Below, one piece after another: positions 1 through 10,090 of a stretch of 64,000 bases of DNA. Numbering within the stretch: the stretch's first letter is position 1; each line of letters opens with the position of its first letter. Source of the DNA: Montifringilla adamsi. Taxonomy: Eukaryota; Chordata; Aves; Passeriformes; Passeridae. Made by a program: the position numbers and the translations under genes. The DNA is taken from the NCBI GenBank assembly GCA_017590115.1, contig JAGGNK010008559.1, forward strand, positions 8,239,888 through 8,303,887. Reading direction: 5' to 3'. The notes under the pieces are model-generated. The model was given only the letters and a program-made list of their open reading frames with translations. It was not told the DNA's origin and searched no databases.

Positions 1-985
1 AGCAAAACATAAAAGTCAAATCTGTTTTCTCTAACTACAGCTTCATCCTGCCATCTTAATTCAGGAAAAACTTCTGTAGGAGTCTATGAAATTTGTTCCC
101 TGCAAATTGAAATCTGCAAGATTCCCCTTGGGGCTACTCAATGATTTTGTCAGAGTAATTTCTGCAAAACAAGAATCATTTTTCCAGTGTAACTAATTTG
201 AAGCAGCAATTACCTAGACTTTGACAAGCTTGCATGGACTGCTTATTCCAGACAGACAACCTAACACAGCTTCAGCTGATATGGCTGGTCCCAAAGTTGT
301 TTTCTCTAGTGGTAGTTTGCTACTCATTTACCACAGTGGGTGGTATAAACTATAATGCATTATTTCTTCCAAGATTTCCCTGGACAAAACTGTGTCTGCA
401 TGGACATAACCTTCCCAGTACTTCCTCCTATGAGAAAGATGGGAATTTTCCCTATCCCACGGTATTTTCAGGAAGTTATTTGATAATAGCTAATGCTATA
501 GTAACAGCACTGCTAACCTGCGAGCAAAGGGAGGAGGGGAGAGAACTTTATTCCATGGTTCATTCCTGTCACACTGGAGCATTTTACAGCTGCTACAGAT
601 GCATTCAAACTGGAGCAGCTTCACCTATCAGGTGGGCCGGTTTTCTCTGGGGTTCTTCGGTAGATGCCTGCTGGTGTCTTCTGCTGCACTTTACTCCTTA
701 GCCCTTTTAAAGTCTGGTTTGGTTCTCTTAATGTTTCAGTGTGATTTGTGGGATCTAGAAAGGTTTACACCAAATTTTCTAATGCCATAGGAAAGGGAGC
801 AAGCTGGAAGACTGGGATTGGTGGAAACAAACCTAAATATAAGATTTTGTTTTAAACCTCTTTTGAATGGCTAATGAGAGGCTACACAATTATGCACAAT
901 TATGTTTTTATCATGTCACTCCTCTTTTGTTTGAAGTGCCTGTGAAGTCCATATTGCTGCAATAATGTTTTATTGTTCTGTGCAG
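1..985 (+). other. TNIP3: TNIP3 intron (partial)
   Basis: This stretch precedes the recognised TNIP3 exon and ends in a standard acceptor (TATTGTTCTGTGCAG, ending at 985). I looked for the preceding TNIP3 segment, which in human carries a Cys-Pro-Cys-rich motif just before the conserved tail, and did not find it. That exon is probably upstream of the window. The 155-codon ORF at 234-701 resembles no protein I know and has no convincing splice sites. Confidence 0.6.
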
Positions 986-1046
986 CCAGACTATCAGTGG
1001 TATGTTCCTGACCAGCTTCCGCCAGATGTGCAGCACAAGGCAAATG
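986..1046 (+). CDS. TNIP3: TNIP3 (ABIN-3) C-terminal exon
   Basis: TNIP3 is a cytoplasmic adaptor of the ABIN family. It partners with TNFAIP3/A20 and dampens NF-kB activation downstream of TNF and Toll-like receptors. The exon is 61 nt (20 codons plus one base, phase 0 to phase 1). It has an acceptor ending at 985 and a GTAAGA donor at 1047. The translation PDYQWYVPDQLPPDVQHKAN matches, almost residue for residue, the human TNIP3 tail as I recall it (PDYQWYALDQLPPDVQHKAN). In human only about ten more residues follow, so this is the penultimate or near-last coding exon. The coiled-coil and ubiquitin-binding parts must lie upstream of the window. Recognition rests on recalled sequence, not on an alignment. 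Confidence 0.88.
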
Positions 1047-4000
1047 GTAAGACAACAGCTGTACAGAGCATGTATTAAATGTACTTTTTTTTCAAATGGA
1101 GGCCTTTGAGGGATGTAGAGTAAACTTTCCTGTCTATCTGTTGAGTGCTTGTGTGACAGCTTTGCCTTGGAGAGTCAAGGCTGATGTGTGTGCACCACAG
1201 GTGAGGTTTCTGATGTAATAGCCTCTATGTTATAGCTTTGTTGCAATTCATAAAATGTCTCTATTACACATTATAGGATCACACATTTGCCTCATTAAAC
1301 ACCTAGTAATAGTCCTAAAGAAAAGATACCCTCAGAATTCTCCTTAGAGCTTCTGTTGCTCCAGTGAAGGCCGAATTTAACGATGTGCCAAAACAGGGGG
1401 CCAGCATGGGCAGGTTTAGGAGACCTTGGTAACAAAGTGCAGGCATTTGGATGTTGTATCACCTTAAAGACAAAATGCCCATTGCTGTTCCTGGTCTGTT
1501 CTGGTAGTTCAGATGGTCTGAAAATAGAGCCATGCAAGTGAACAGAGTTAAATACTTGCCAAAGAGTCAGCACAAACTATTTTTTGGAAACAGGGAGGAG
1601 TAATTAATATTTGTGTCTGGATTTGAAATCATTCCTGGTTGTTTTGAAGTACTTGTTTCATACCACTCAAAAGATGGACACCACAAGAGATCTCTTCTGG
1701 CTGGGAATCTGCCATCCCATGGTGCCAGGAGGTACCAAATGGGGTGGCAGGGGATGCTGAGTCCAGAAGCTGTTTTGTTACATCTGGAAGAAGAAGATGG
1801 CTGCAGAGGAACTGTTCCATTATTTGCTGTCATCCATGTTTGCCCAGAAGAGAGGGTAGAGTGGAAATGTCGTTCACCAAAATGGCTGATGGGCATCCCA
1901 TAATTGCACAGCTGCTCTTTGGAGAGTTCTGATGTGGTCACAGGGAAAGTAGTGCTGTGCCTGCACAACAGAACAGGAGATTAGTTTTGCCATTCCTCCC
2001 ACTCAAACTCCAAGTGATTTACTGCACCAGAGGATACAGGGAGGATGTTTATAACAGGGAATGAAACCAGTCCTGCCACCAACTGCAGCTGTGGTCCAGG
2101 GCAGTGCACTTGGGGGATCTGAAGAAAGAGAGGAGTTGTTCTACCCTGCTTGACTACGTGACTTGACTTCTCACTCCCTGAGAAAAACTTACTGAAAATC
2201 TGTGCTCTGTCTTTCTATTACTGTTCCTTGCCCAGAACATCCAAACACCTCCTTGTCAACAGGACAGGGATTAGGAGACTTTTCCCTTCCCTTTTTGCTC
2301 TAGTCCCTTTAAAGAGGATTTCTTAATAGTCCCATCATAGTGCAGTGTAGGATATCTGCTTTAACACCTTCTGGGCTTTTATTCTCTTTATCCTGGCTGC
2401 CAAAACAGATGATTTTGATAATTTATCCATAGATCACACAGAGGTCAGACTTCCACTCTCAAAATATTGAGTCACGAGCCTGGCTTTATGTATTATATAT
2501 AATTTTCTGTATTAAATCTGCCTGTAAGTATTTTGGGAAAGGTTTCCAAGATAGAAGCTCCAAGAATATGTGATGAGCAAGAGTTCTTGATGTGCCCATT
2601 TCTTTGCTCCATTTTGCACAAGAGCTAATTACACTGGTGGGTCTAAATGAGCCAGTATGTGCAGCAGCATTCCTCTGTTCTCATCCTTCATTTTCTCAGT
2701 AGATTACAAATGGGCAGATAAATCTTCTCTCTGCTGAGCTAGGTCTTCATTATAGGAAACAAATCAGCAGTGAAGCAACTTTTAGGCATGAAAGAGTTTC
2801 CTTTAGGAATGCTATTTCTGTAGATTGATATTTCTAGGGAAAACCTTTAAAATTTCCCTTAACAAATTTTCCTTTGACACTGGACATGTTTTCTTAAGTA
2901 ATAATTATGAAACACAGGTCACAGGTTGTAACTTCAGAGCTGAACACAAGTGAAATGAGTTGGGAAACTGATATTCTTGATAATATTCCATTTAAAAAAC
3001 CTGGTTTAGAGAGATCTGAAATGTGTGAGAGTCTCATAATGTGATTGGAACTTTAAAGGTGTATGTCACTAAGCAGGACTTACTAATTTTTTTCTGTAGT
3101 TTTGTATAAGGCACCTTCATTGTGTTTTCCTCCCTCTCCTGTGAGAAAGGAAGGTGTTTGCATTCAGGTACTTTTGCATTTGACTTCGGTTCTGCAGGGG
3201 AACTTTTGTAACCAGCTGTAATCTCATGTTTTCTGCTTCTCCTGTGACCATATCTGTACTTGTGACTGGCAGCACTCTCCTTAGCTGCTCCCATGGTAAG
3301 AGGAGGCTGTCTCAAAGGACTGCTGCCCCTGTTAAGCCCAGTTTGTCTTTCTGGTTTTTTGAGGAAACTTTTTTTGCTGTCATCTATATATATAGGATTA
3401 TCTCTGAAAAATTTTTTAAATTTAAAAAAAAAACCCAACCCTTTGCTACAGAAATTTGATGAACACTATTTGATACTATTGTCTAAAGTTTGCTCCCCAG
3501 ACTGTTATTTTCCCCAGAGATGTGTTTTGGTAGTTGGCAGAGGAACACTTATGCAGTGTTGTGTCCAGCACTGAGCTCTCATGGTTGTGTGATGGTTTGG
3601 ATGTGGGACTTTTAGATTTGAGCCCTTTCTAATAAACTGGGAATAAATTAATCAGAAAACAGGAAAAGGATGAGGGGAATAGGGTGGGCAAAATGAGAGG
3701 AAATAAAAACCCCAACCTTCCAAAAGCTGCTTAGAACCTCAGATAACTCATAGCAGCGTTCAGCTTGTCTTCCAAAAAAGCCAAGGTGTTTCCTTTAAGG
3801 TCCCAATAAAGAAGGAGAAGTAAAGTGGAAATGTAGGTGATACAAGATAGAGATTAAGGAAGATGATGAGATTTCCTTACTGCCCTGGCAATATATTTCC
3901 AAGAGAATAACTCTTCTTTCCCACCTCTGGACTGATCCCTCCCCAGGTACCTTGCTGTGCAGGAAGTCTTAGTCCTAAAATATGCTTAAGTTTTCCCAGC

Positions 4001-4458
4001 CTTGTCTTGTTGGACCAGCAGTGCTGCCTTAGGAGGAACTCCAGCTCTTAAGTCTCTCTGTGCTCTGTTACACTCCTGATGTCAGATTCTGACCTTTTTG
4101 GTCTTGGTTATATTGTTCTGTTTGGTTTTTGTTGATGATTTGGGATTTTTTTTTTAATTTTTAAGGAGCAAGGCAGAAAGATTTCCAGCAAATGTACTTA
4201 ATGTCACTTTATTTGGCAAGCAGTGTTGACTTCCTTCCTTATCCAACTGTGAAAAATTGAAAAGACAGTTGTAAAAAAGAGCTTGATCTTGGAGATTTTC
4301 CCTGGACCCAGATATTTAATGCAAAATTCTCTGGAAAAAAAAGGTTTATTGCTCAAAAGCCTACTCGGGGCAAGAACCCTTTTGCACGCTGCAACTGCTG
4401 GCATGTCTTGCCTTTTTCACTTGCACAGTTCATCCTACTGCATTTCTTTCCTTGGCAG
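1047..4458 (+). other. TNIP3: TNIP3 intron (presumed)
   Basis: About 3.4 kb without a recognisable exon. Both strands contain short ORFs around 1567-1968 and 3034-3574, but they have no protein-like conservation that I recognise and no matching splice sites. The sequence starting near 3590 (TGTGATGGTTTGG) is reminiscent of the start of some passerine LTRs. I could not find a paired LTR or a clear end, so no element is called. Confidence 0.4.
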
Positions 4459-4625
4459 AAAGATTCCCAGTAGATGCATTTAAGGACCCCAGTTACACCT
4501 TCAGGACATCAGGTACAACCAATGGCTTTCTCCAGCCTGAGCTGGATGTTTTTATCTTGGATCCAGTGATGCCAGGCATGGGGAAAAGCCCGAATGGAGC
4601 CTTTTGCTTCCCTCTCCAGGGGTAG
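4459..4625 (+). CDS. TNIP3: Candidate TNIP3 terminal coding exon
   Basis: A strong pyrimidine-rich acceptor (CATTTCTTTCCTTGGCAG) ends at 4458. Joined in phase 1 to the exon ending at 1046, the reading frame stays open for 55 codons and stops at TAG 4623-4625. It begins ERFPVDAFKDPSYTFRTS and later reads LQPELDVFILDPVMPG. The known human C-terminus after the shared exon is a different, shorter peptide, so homology is not shown. An open frame of this length after a random acceptor has roughly a 7% chance, so this is suggestive only. A competing candidate lies at 9929. If this exon is right, the 3'UTR would run toward the poly(A) signal at 6837. Confidence 0.33.
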
Positions 4626-6836
4626 CTCTGGAGGTTTATGGCAGCAGCTGGTCACCTCTTCATCTTGGCAGGCTCAGGGAAAGCAGAGCTCCACCTGCAC
4701 AGCCCTAAGGGTGCCCAGATGAGCACATGGATGCGCCTGCTTACTTCCATTAGAATCTCATCTCCTCTTCCTTTCCATACTCTGCTGCTTCCCAGATTTT
4801 TGCCCTGGAGGCACCTAATTTGCTGCTAATGTTGTTATAATTACAGTTAATTGGAAGAAGAGGAGGGAGAAGTATGGGGTTTGCCATTGAAAATAATGAC
4901 ATCTGTAGGGAGAGGAGGGAAAATGTGAAAAACTGAAAAAAAATGGATTTGTGGAGGTCTTCAGTAAAAACCAGACAGGAAAAAAAAGTCATTTAATTGA
5001 CATCTTAATTTTCCTAGAAAAAATCCCAGACCCCTAACATTTCTGGTATTAGCATGTCCTCAGTGCATACATTACATGAGAAATCATCAGTGCTTCCAAG
5101 TAGTCAAGACAGATTCAATTAGCAGCTTGCAATCCCCATTGGGAATGAAAATGTGATTATTTTCAGCATTTTTACTGGTACAGCTTGATTTCCGCTACTG
5201 CAAAAAGGCCATTAGCACACTTCTGATTCCTAACTCCAGGACATGTGAAGTTAAAGTGCTTTTAAAAGTCAGCTTGAGCTGAAGATCACAGAAGTTGGTG
5301 TAGTTCTTCAGAGTACCAGGCAGAAAAGCCTCTTGGGAAGAGGAACAGGATATGTGATTTAAACAGCTGCAGGATTTGATCATTTTATTTCTATGAGCCA
5401 AAAGATCAGGATTCATCATTGCTGATGTTTTCTCTTTAAGTGGTATACTGACTGCACTTGTGCTTATGCTACTAGAGATGTGTTAGAGCATTTTTCCAAA
5501 ACCTTTGAAGCTTCAGGAAGCATGTGTTGCACCAGCGATAGAATATTTCCTTTCTTCAATTTTGTTTTATTTTCCTAGCTTGAGTGACTTACTATCAAAC
5601 ACATTTTTGGACCACAGACACCTGCTTAGCCCTGGGTACTACCACCTAATTATTCCCTCTGTCAGATTTAGCTGCTCTCTTGGGTGCACCTAATGCCAGT
5701 GAGCACTGCTGAGTGTCAGCTGATCTTTTTAGAAGTCTGGAAAGGTTTTACAGGGGGCTTTAAGCCATTAGACCCTACTGTTTGCTCTGTGTCAACCATC
5801 AGGATTAGAGGAAGGCTGAGACGGAGACTCCTGGAGCGCTCTCTGATATCCCCACTCTCTTTTGCTTCTTCACTCCTCCTGCCACTTGTATTGGTTTGAT
5901 TACAGCCTTGTAATGAAGTACAGCGTTGGCTTTGGGGGGTGTGTGTACGAAAGTGTTACAAAATGGAGGAAAATTACTTCTAAGTGGGTTGTATTTCTCA
6001 ATGTCACAGTAATTCCCATTGATTTTGCTTTTGCAGATTCCTCCCTGGAGAAGGGAGCCCATCGCTGACAGCCTCCAGCCTGCAGGAGAGTAAACCAAGG
6101 GCTGCAAGGGACTCTTGCAACTTCATTATTCTGTTTTCTTCTGGGGTTTTTTTGCTCCTAGCTCCTTATCTCTTCAGTGCATGTGATTTATGTCTGGTAA
6201 AATCCCTGTGAGGACAATGGAAAAGCAGCTCATACAGGCTGGTGATCCTCAGGATCCAGTTAAACTCTGCTGGGAAGCGTTACTGCCCTTTGTTCTGAAG
6301 ATGCTGTTTGTGCTGCCTTGTGAGAATCTCTTTAGAAGCCTGATGAGAAGAGAGGCAGTTCTTGCTGAGGATTCAGACTGTCACATCTGGTTTGGATTCA
6401 AGAGCTTACAAGCCCAATAGTGGTGTGATTTTTTTTGGTGGTTGTTGTTTGGGAATTATGAGGGTTTTTATTTGATTCCAGGGAATGGTTTGTTGATTGA
6501 TCACCTTGAATTCTGTCCTCTCCTTCTTGGTAAAAGGAAAATCTGCTTCACTGTTTGAACTCCTTTGTGTAATTGTGATCAGGGTACCACCTATGCCAGG
6601 CCAGGTAAAAGGTGCCCACCTCCCCTTTTGAGTCCAGGTCAGATCTCCTTTTGTTTTGGCTCTCAAATGACATGTAAAGCATAATCACATGGGGTTTTTT
6701 TCTATGTGTACTTATTTATATTGCAAGAATTTTAGTAGGAATATTGAATGGGTTTAACTTCTCGGTGAATATGGCTTTATATTTCCAAAATATTCTTGTA
6801 ATGAATCTGAACATTATCGTGTAACTTCTAACCAAG
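4626..6836 (+). other. Possible TNIP3 3'UTR or downstream sequence
   Basis: No coding gene is recognised here. The stretch ends in AT-rich sequence with ATTTA-type motifs (TTATTTATATTG near 6710) and an AATAAA, as expected of a 3'UTR tail. It would be the TNIP3 3'UTR only if the terminal exon is at 4459. Confidence 0.25.
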
Positions 6837-6842
6837 AATAAA
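6837..6842 (+). terminator. Candidate poly(A) signal (AATAAA)
   Basis: A canonical AATAAA in AT-rich sequence, the clearest such hexamer downstream of the TNIP3 exons. T-rich sequence (AATAATTTTTTTTCAG) follows about 35-50 bases later. AATAAA also occurs by chance elsewhere (for example near 3645, 3807 and 13431), so assignment to TNIP3 is an inference. Confidence 0.3.
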
Positions 6843-7469
6843 ACCTGGCTTTTTAAGTGAAATTGTATTTAGACAATAATTTTTTTTCAGAAAATGTTGC
6901 TGGATGAGTGTCCAGCAAACATTATTTGATGATCTATGTGCAAGATTGTCTCTTCCCTTCAGGCTTTTAAGAAGGCTGCTGTTGAGAAACAGGTATCCAA
7001 ACCTGCTGGGACCCCACCTGAAAGAAGAAACGGATTTTTGCAGGACATGAGATGTCCTGCCTGCTTTCGTGATAGCTCAGGAGTATTTCATGTGGATTTA
7101 AGTTCTGACACAAACAGTTTTTTTGAGCTGTGCCAAGACAGAGTCCTCAGCTACATGATGGCCTGCATGTGTCATTTCTGCTTATATAACAGGTATTTCC
7201 ATTCCTTTCAATATTCAGAGGCCTGTGCATAGAAATAATAACCTTACAGCATTAAACATGTCCAGAATTTGATTCTGGGCTCAATGGGGAGCAGTCCATG
7301 GGAAAGAATTCTTCTTCTTTTACATTGTAGCGCAATGCTGCTTCTGCCAACAGGGATGAAAGAGCTGACATTCCTGACTTACAGGGCAGACTCGGGAAGA
7401 GCAGGAGCAAAGCACTGAGCGAGGCAGCCCCCAGAGAGAAGTTGTTTTTGGTGAACTATTGAAAATTAG

Positions 7470-8060
7470 AGTTTGACTGCAAACATAGCTCCACAATGGA
7501 CTCCCGAGTCTCTGCTAGAGAGAAGAGAGTTTTTATCTCTGCATGAATTTGGGACTGGCTTGCAGACCCTGCAGCAGCAGATAATGCAACTAGCGCACAA
7601 TATAACCGCGCTCCTCCTGATTAGCGATTTGGCTAATAAGGGTGAGATCATGGAAAATGCTAATGCACTGCCTTCGGGAAATCCAATTAGAATGTAACCT
7701 CCTTCAATGGGAGCTCCCAGCAGGTGACCGGCGCTGCGGGCAGAGCACCCCGCGCTCGGAGCGCCGGGAATGCCCGGAGCGGGAGCGCTCTGTGCTCGCT
7801 GCCTTCTGTGCCGTGCTCCATTCATTGCCGCTCCCTTCGCCAGCCCTCCGCCGAGGTTTGCGCCGGCCATTTGCGGCGCTTAACTCATTGTCTGACGGCA
7901 TTAGCTGGCCCGAAAGGACGATTGAACGCGAGCTGTTCACAGGGAGAAAATGGTGTTTGCTGGGCTGTCTTTATAGTCACGGGCTTTTAATGTTTGTCAG
8001 GCTCGGGCGCAAGACTGTAAACTTTGGCTCACGCAAATCCTGGTGTTGTATGATAGGGAG
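7470..8060. promoter_or_regulatory. Candidate conserved enhancer block between TNIP3 and NDNF
   Basis: This 0.6-kb block stands out from its surroundings. It mixes AT-rich homeodomain-type motifs (GATTAGCGATTTGGCTAATA near 7620-7638, TGCTAATGCAC near 7660, CCAATTAGAATG near 7682) with an abrupt GC-rich, CpG-containing core (about 7725-7875). After the core it returns to TTAACTCATTGTC and GGCATTAGC motifs. It has no acceptor/donor pair that would make it an exon. The overlapping ORFs on both strands are GC-driven and unlike any known protein. This texture is typical of deeply conserved developmental enhancers, and NDNF is the nearest developmentally regulated gene. Conservation itself is not visible from one sequence. 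Confidence 0.4.
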
Positions 8061-8629
8061 TTTGTATCTTTTAAAAAGCACATAAAATGCCTGGAAGTTG
8101 CTTTTCCGCTTTATTTTCTTGGAATGATGTATGCTCCCCCAGTGCAGGTGCTGTCATCTGTCTGAATTAGCATTGCCAGGCTCAAACACCCCCAAAGGAA
8201 ATGCTTTCTGCAGTGACCCAGACAACTCTGAGGGGGTGAGTTATTTTAGTTAAAATCAACCATAGTGTTCTTAACAGGGGTTTTTCCTTCCTCGAGCTGT
8301 GCCAAAACTGGATATCAACACTCCCAGTTCTCCCTTAAAAACACTGGGTCTTTGGGGACTTTTTGTCCCCCTTTTTTTTTTTTTTTCCCTGTGGAGAAAA
8401 ATGTTTTGTTTTTATTCATAGTCTCATGAATTATAGCAAGAACACACCACCCATGAAAATATTTTCTTCTCCGATGAAACGAATTGTATAAACAGCAGAA
8501 CTAGAAATGCATGGTGAACACTTTGGGTAAAATAATGCTCTTTTACCCTTCGGCTCTGGATCCTCACACTCGAAGACTTGCACTTCATTATCTTTGCATC
8601 ATCCAGCCTCCTATCAGTCATTGCTTGGT

Positions 8630-8672
8630 CCTGATTACCCAGAAACTGGTCAGCAGTTTCTGGATAATCAGG
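8630..8672. repeat. Near-perfect inverted repeat (hairpin)
   Basis: Arms 8630-8648 (CCTGATTACCCAGAAACTG) and 8654-8672 (CAGTTTCTGGATAATCAGG) are reverse complements with a single mismatch, around a 5-base loop. Four further outward pairs extend the stem, one of them a G-T wobble. The short loop and stem do not resemble a standard pre-miRNA, and no flanking target-site duplication is obvious. Confidence 0.7.
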
Positions 8673-8896
8673 ATCATGGGGTGCCTGAAATTTCTGGTCT
8701 TCATCACCTCTCTCTCTTTCAGTAGTCTAGAATAGAATGAGAAAAAGCAGGTGGTGTATGACCATGCCTTTTGGTCAAGCAATCTCAGCTTCCCACTAGC
8801 ATGGGTGGGGAATGTGCCCTGGAAATTGTACCTTGCCCATAGCACCCTGTGCTGAGCTGAGAGGGTAATTCTAATCGCATTCAAGTTCTCTCTCTC

Positions 8897-8919
8897 TTTT
8901 TTTTTTTTTTTTTTTTTTT
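8897..8919 (+). repeat. CT then poly(T) tract
   Basis: A short CT dinucleotide run leads into about 23 consecutive T. It is a simple repeat with no adjacent element that I recognise. Confidence 0.85.
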
Positions 8920-9928
8920 AAAGTAATCCTCAAGTTCAAAATGGTTTCTGTATTTTAAATGTTGTGAGAATGACAGAAGAATTTCTCTGATTTGTGCAGA
9001 TGCAAGTTTAAAGGTCTGCAAGACACCACGGGGTGGAAATCATTTTTCTGATTAATAAAACACTTTCCCCCCAGGAGCCAGGATGCTGGTTAATGCTGTG
9101 TTTTCACTTAGAGCAGCAACAGCCCTGCTTCCACCTGCCCTATAAAAGGGCAGCACCCAGGTGCTTCCTGTCCAAGGGCTGCTTTTGTGAGAGCCCAAGG
9201 CCCACGCTGGCCATGGGCGGGCAGCGGTGACAGCAGGGCTGGGGCAGCCAGGGAGGGGACCTGGTGGGTTCCTCACGGTCTGTGGATCAGTGCAGGAGTT
9301 AAGACCTCTCAACAGTGGCACTATAGACTGCAATTTTGGTCTAATGGGAGATACCAGTCCAAGGAAGGGTCTGAAGCTCTTCTGAGGGCCAAGGGAAAGG
9401 ATTTGGAGAAGGGAAGTCTTGTGGAGCAAAGCAGGATGCGTGCTGCTCGTGTCTGTAGCACATGACCTGACTGAGAGAGAAGTGACAGCTCTGGCAAATG
9501 GCAAAGCTCCTTTTTTGGCCTTTTTGTCACCTGAGTGGTTCCTTTCATTTAGTTGCTTGGTTTAGCTGGAAGAACAGAGGGAGATGTTTTAATTTTCTTG
9601 GAAGAAGTTTTCCTGTTGTGCCTTCCTGTGTTCAGGCATCCCGTGTATCAGCTGTTGGTCATGTTAATCCCACATTAATCCATTTAAAACAACGACATTA
9701 CCCTGCAGGGCTGGCACATGCAGAGACTCTTTGCAAGTCATTCGCCAAACCGGCTCTAGTTTTGATTAAATATAGCAGTCACTTAAAACTCTCACTTAAG
9801 GTTAGGCACAAAGCACCAGCCAGATTATTTCCCTATGCTAAAAGTTAGGGAAAACTGTGCTTTTCTGAAGGTTAAAATGAGAGCTGCTCTTTTTGCAATT
9901 CCTAATGTTTTTTCCTCTTTCTCCTCAG

Positions 9929-10090
9929 TGCCAGATTTGCAGCCTGTCCTTTATAGTCATGCCCCAGCATGGAATCTGTAGAAATGATGTCAGGAGAAAC
10001 AATCCTAATTATGGAATGGAGGGGATTAGCAATGATAGCAGAAAATCACAGTCATCAGCACCAGGATATTTCAAAGAAAATTCCTTCTGT
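9929..10090 (+). other. Possible spliced exon, function unknown
   Basis: A strong acceptor (TTTTCCTCTTTCTCCTCAG) and a perfect consensus donor (GTAAGT at 10091) bracket exactly 162 nt. In phase 0 all 54 codons are open, including a CQIC...HGIC arrangement. In phase 1, as required to follow the TNIP3 exon at 986, it would read VPDLQPVLYSHAPAWNL and stop at 9979-9981. It could therefore be an alternative TNIP3 end, an exon of a noncoding RNA, or chance. I do not recognise the peptide in either frame. Confidence 0.25.

Noticed and set aside
3588..3700. TGTGATGGTTTGG start resembling a passerine LTR
   Set aside because: No second LTR, no clear 3' CA end, no primer-binding site and no target-site duplication found. 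The similarity is too short.
6962..6991. 30-nt segment with good acceptor (TCTTCCCTTCAG) and GTATCC donor
   Set aside because: In TNIP3 phase it stops after two codons. In phase 0 it is open but connects to nothing recognised.
6936..7232. 98-codon ORF with several Cys residues
   Set aside because: No recognisable zinc-finger spacing, no supporting splice structure as a whole, and AT-rich codon use like the surrounding noncoding DNA.
8354..8370. GGGGAC-TTTTT-GTCCCC mini-hairpin followed by poly(T), resembling an intrinsic terminator
   Set aside because: That signal is bacterial. In a vertebrate intergenic region it is most simply chance next to a T run.
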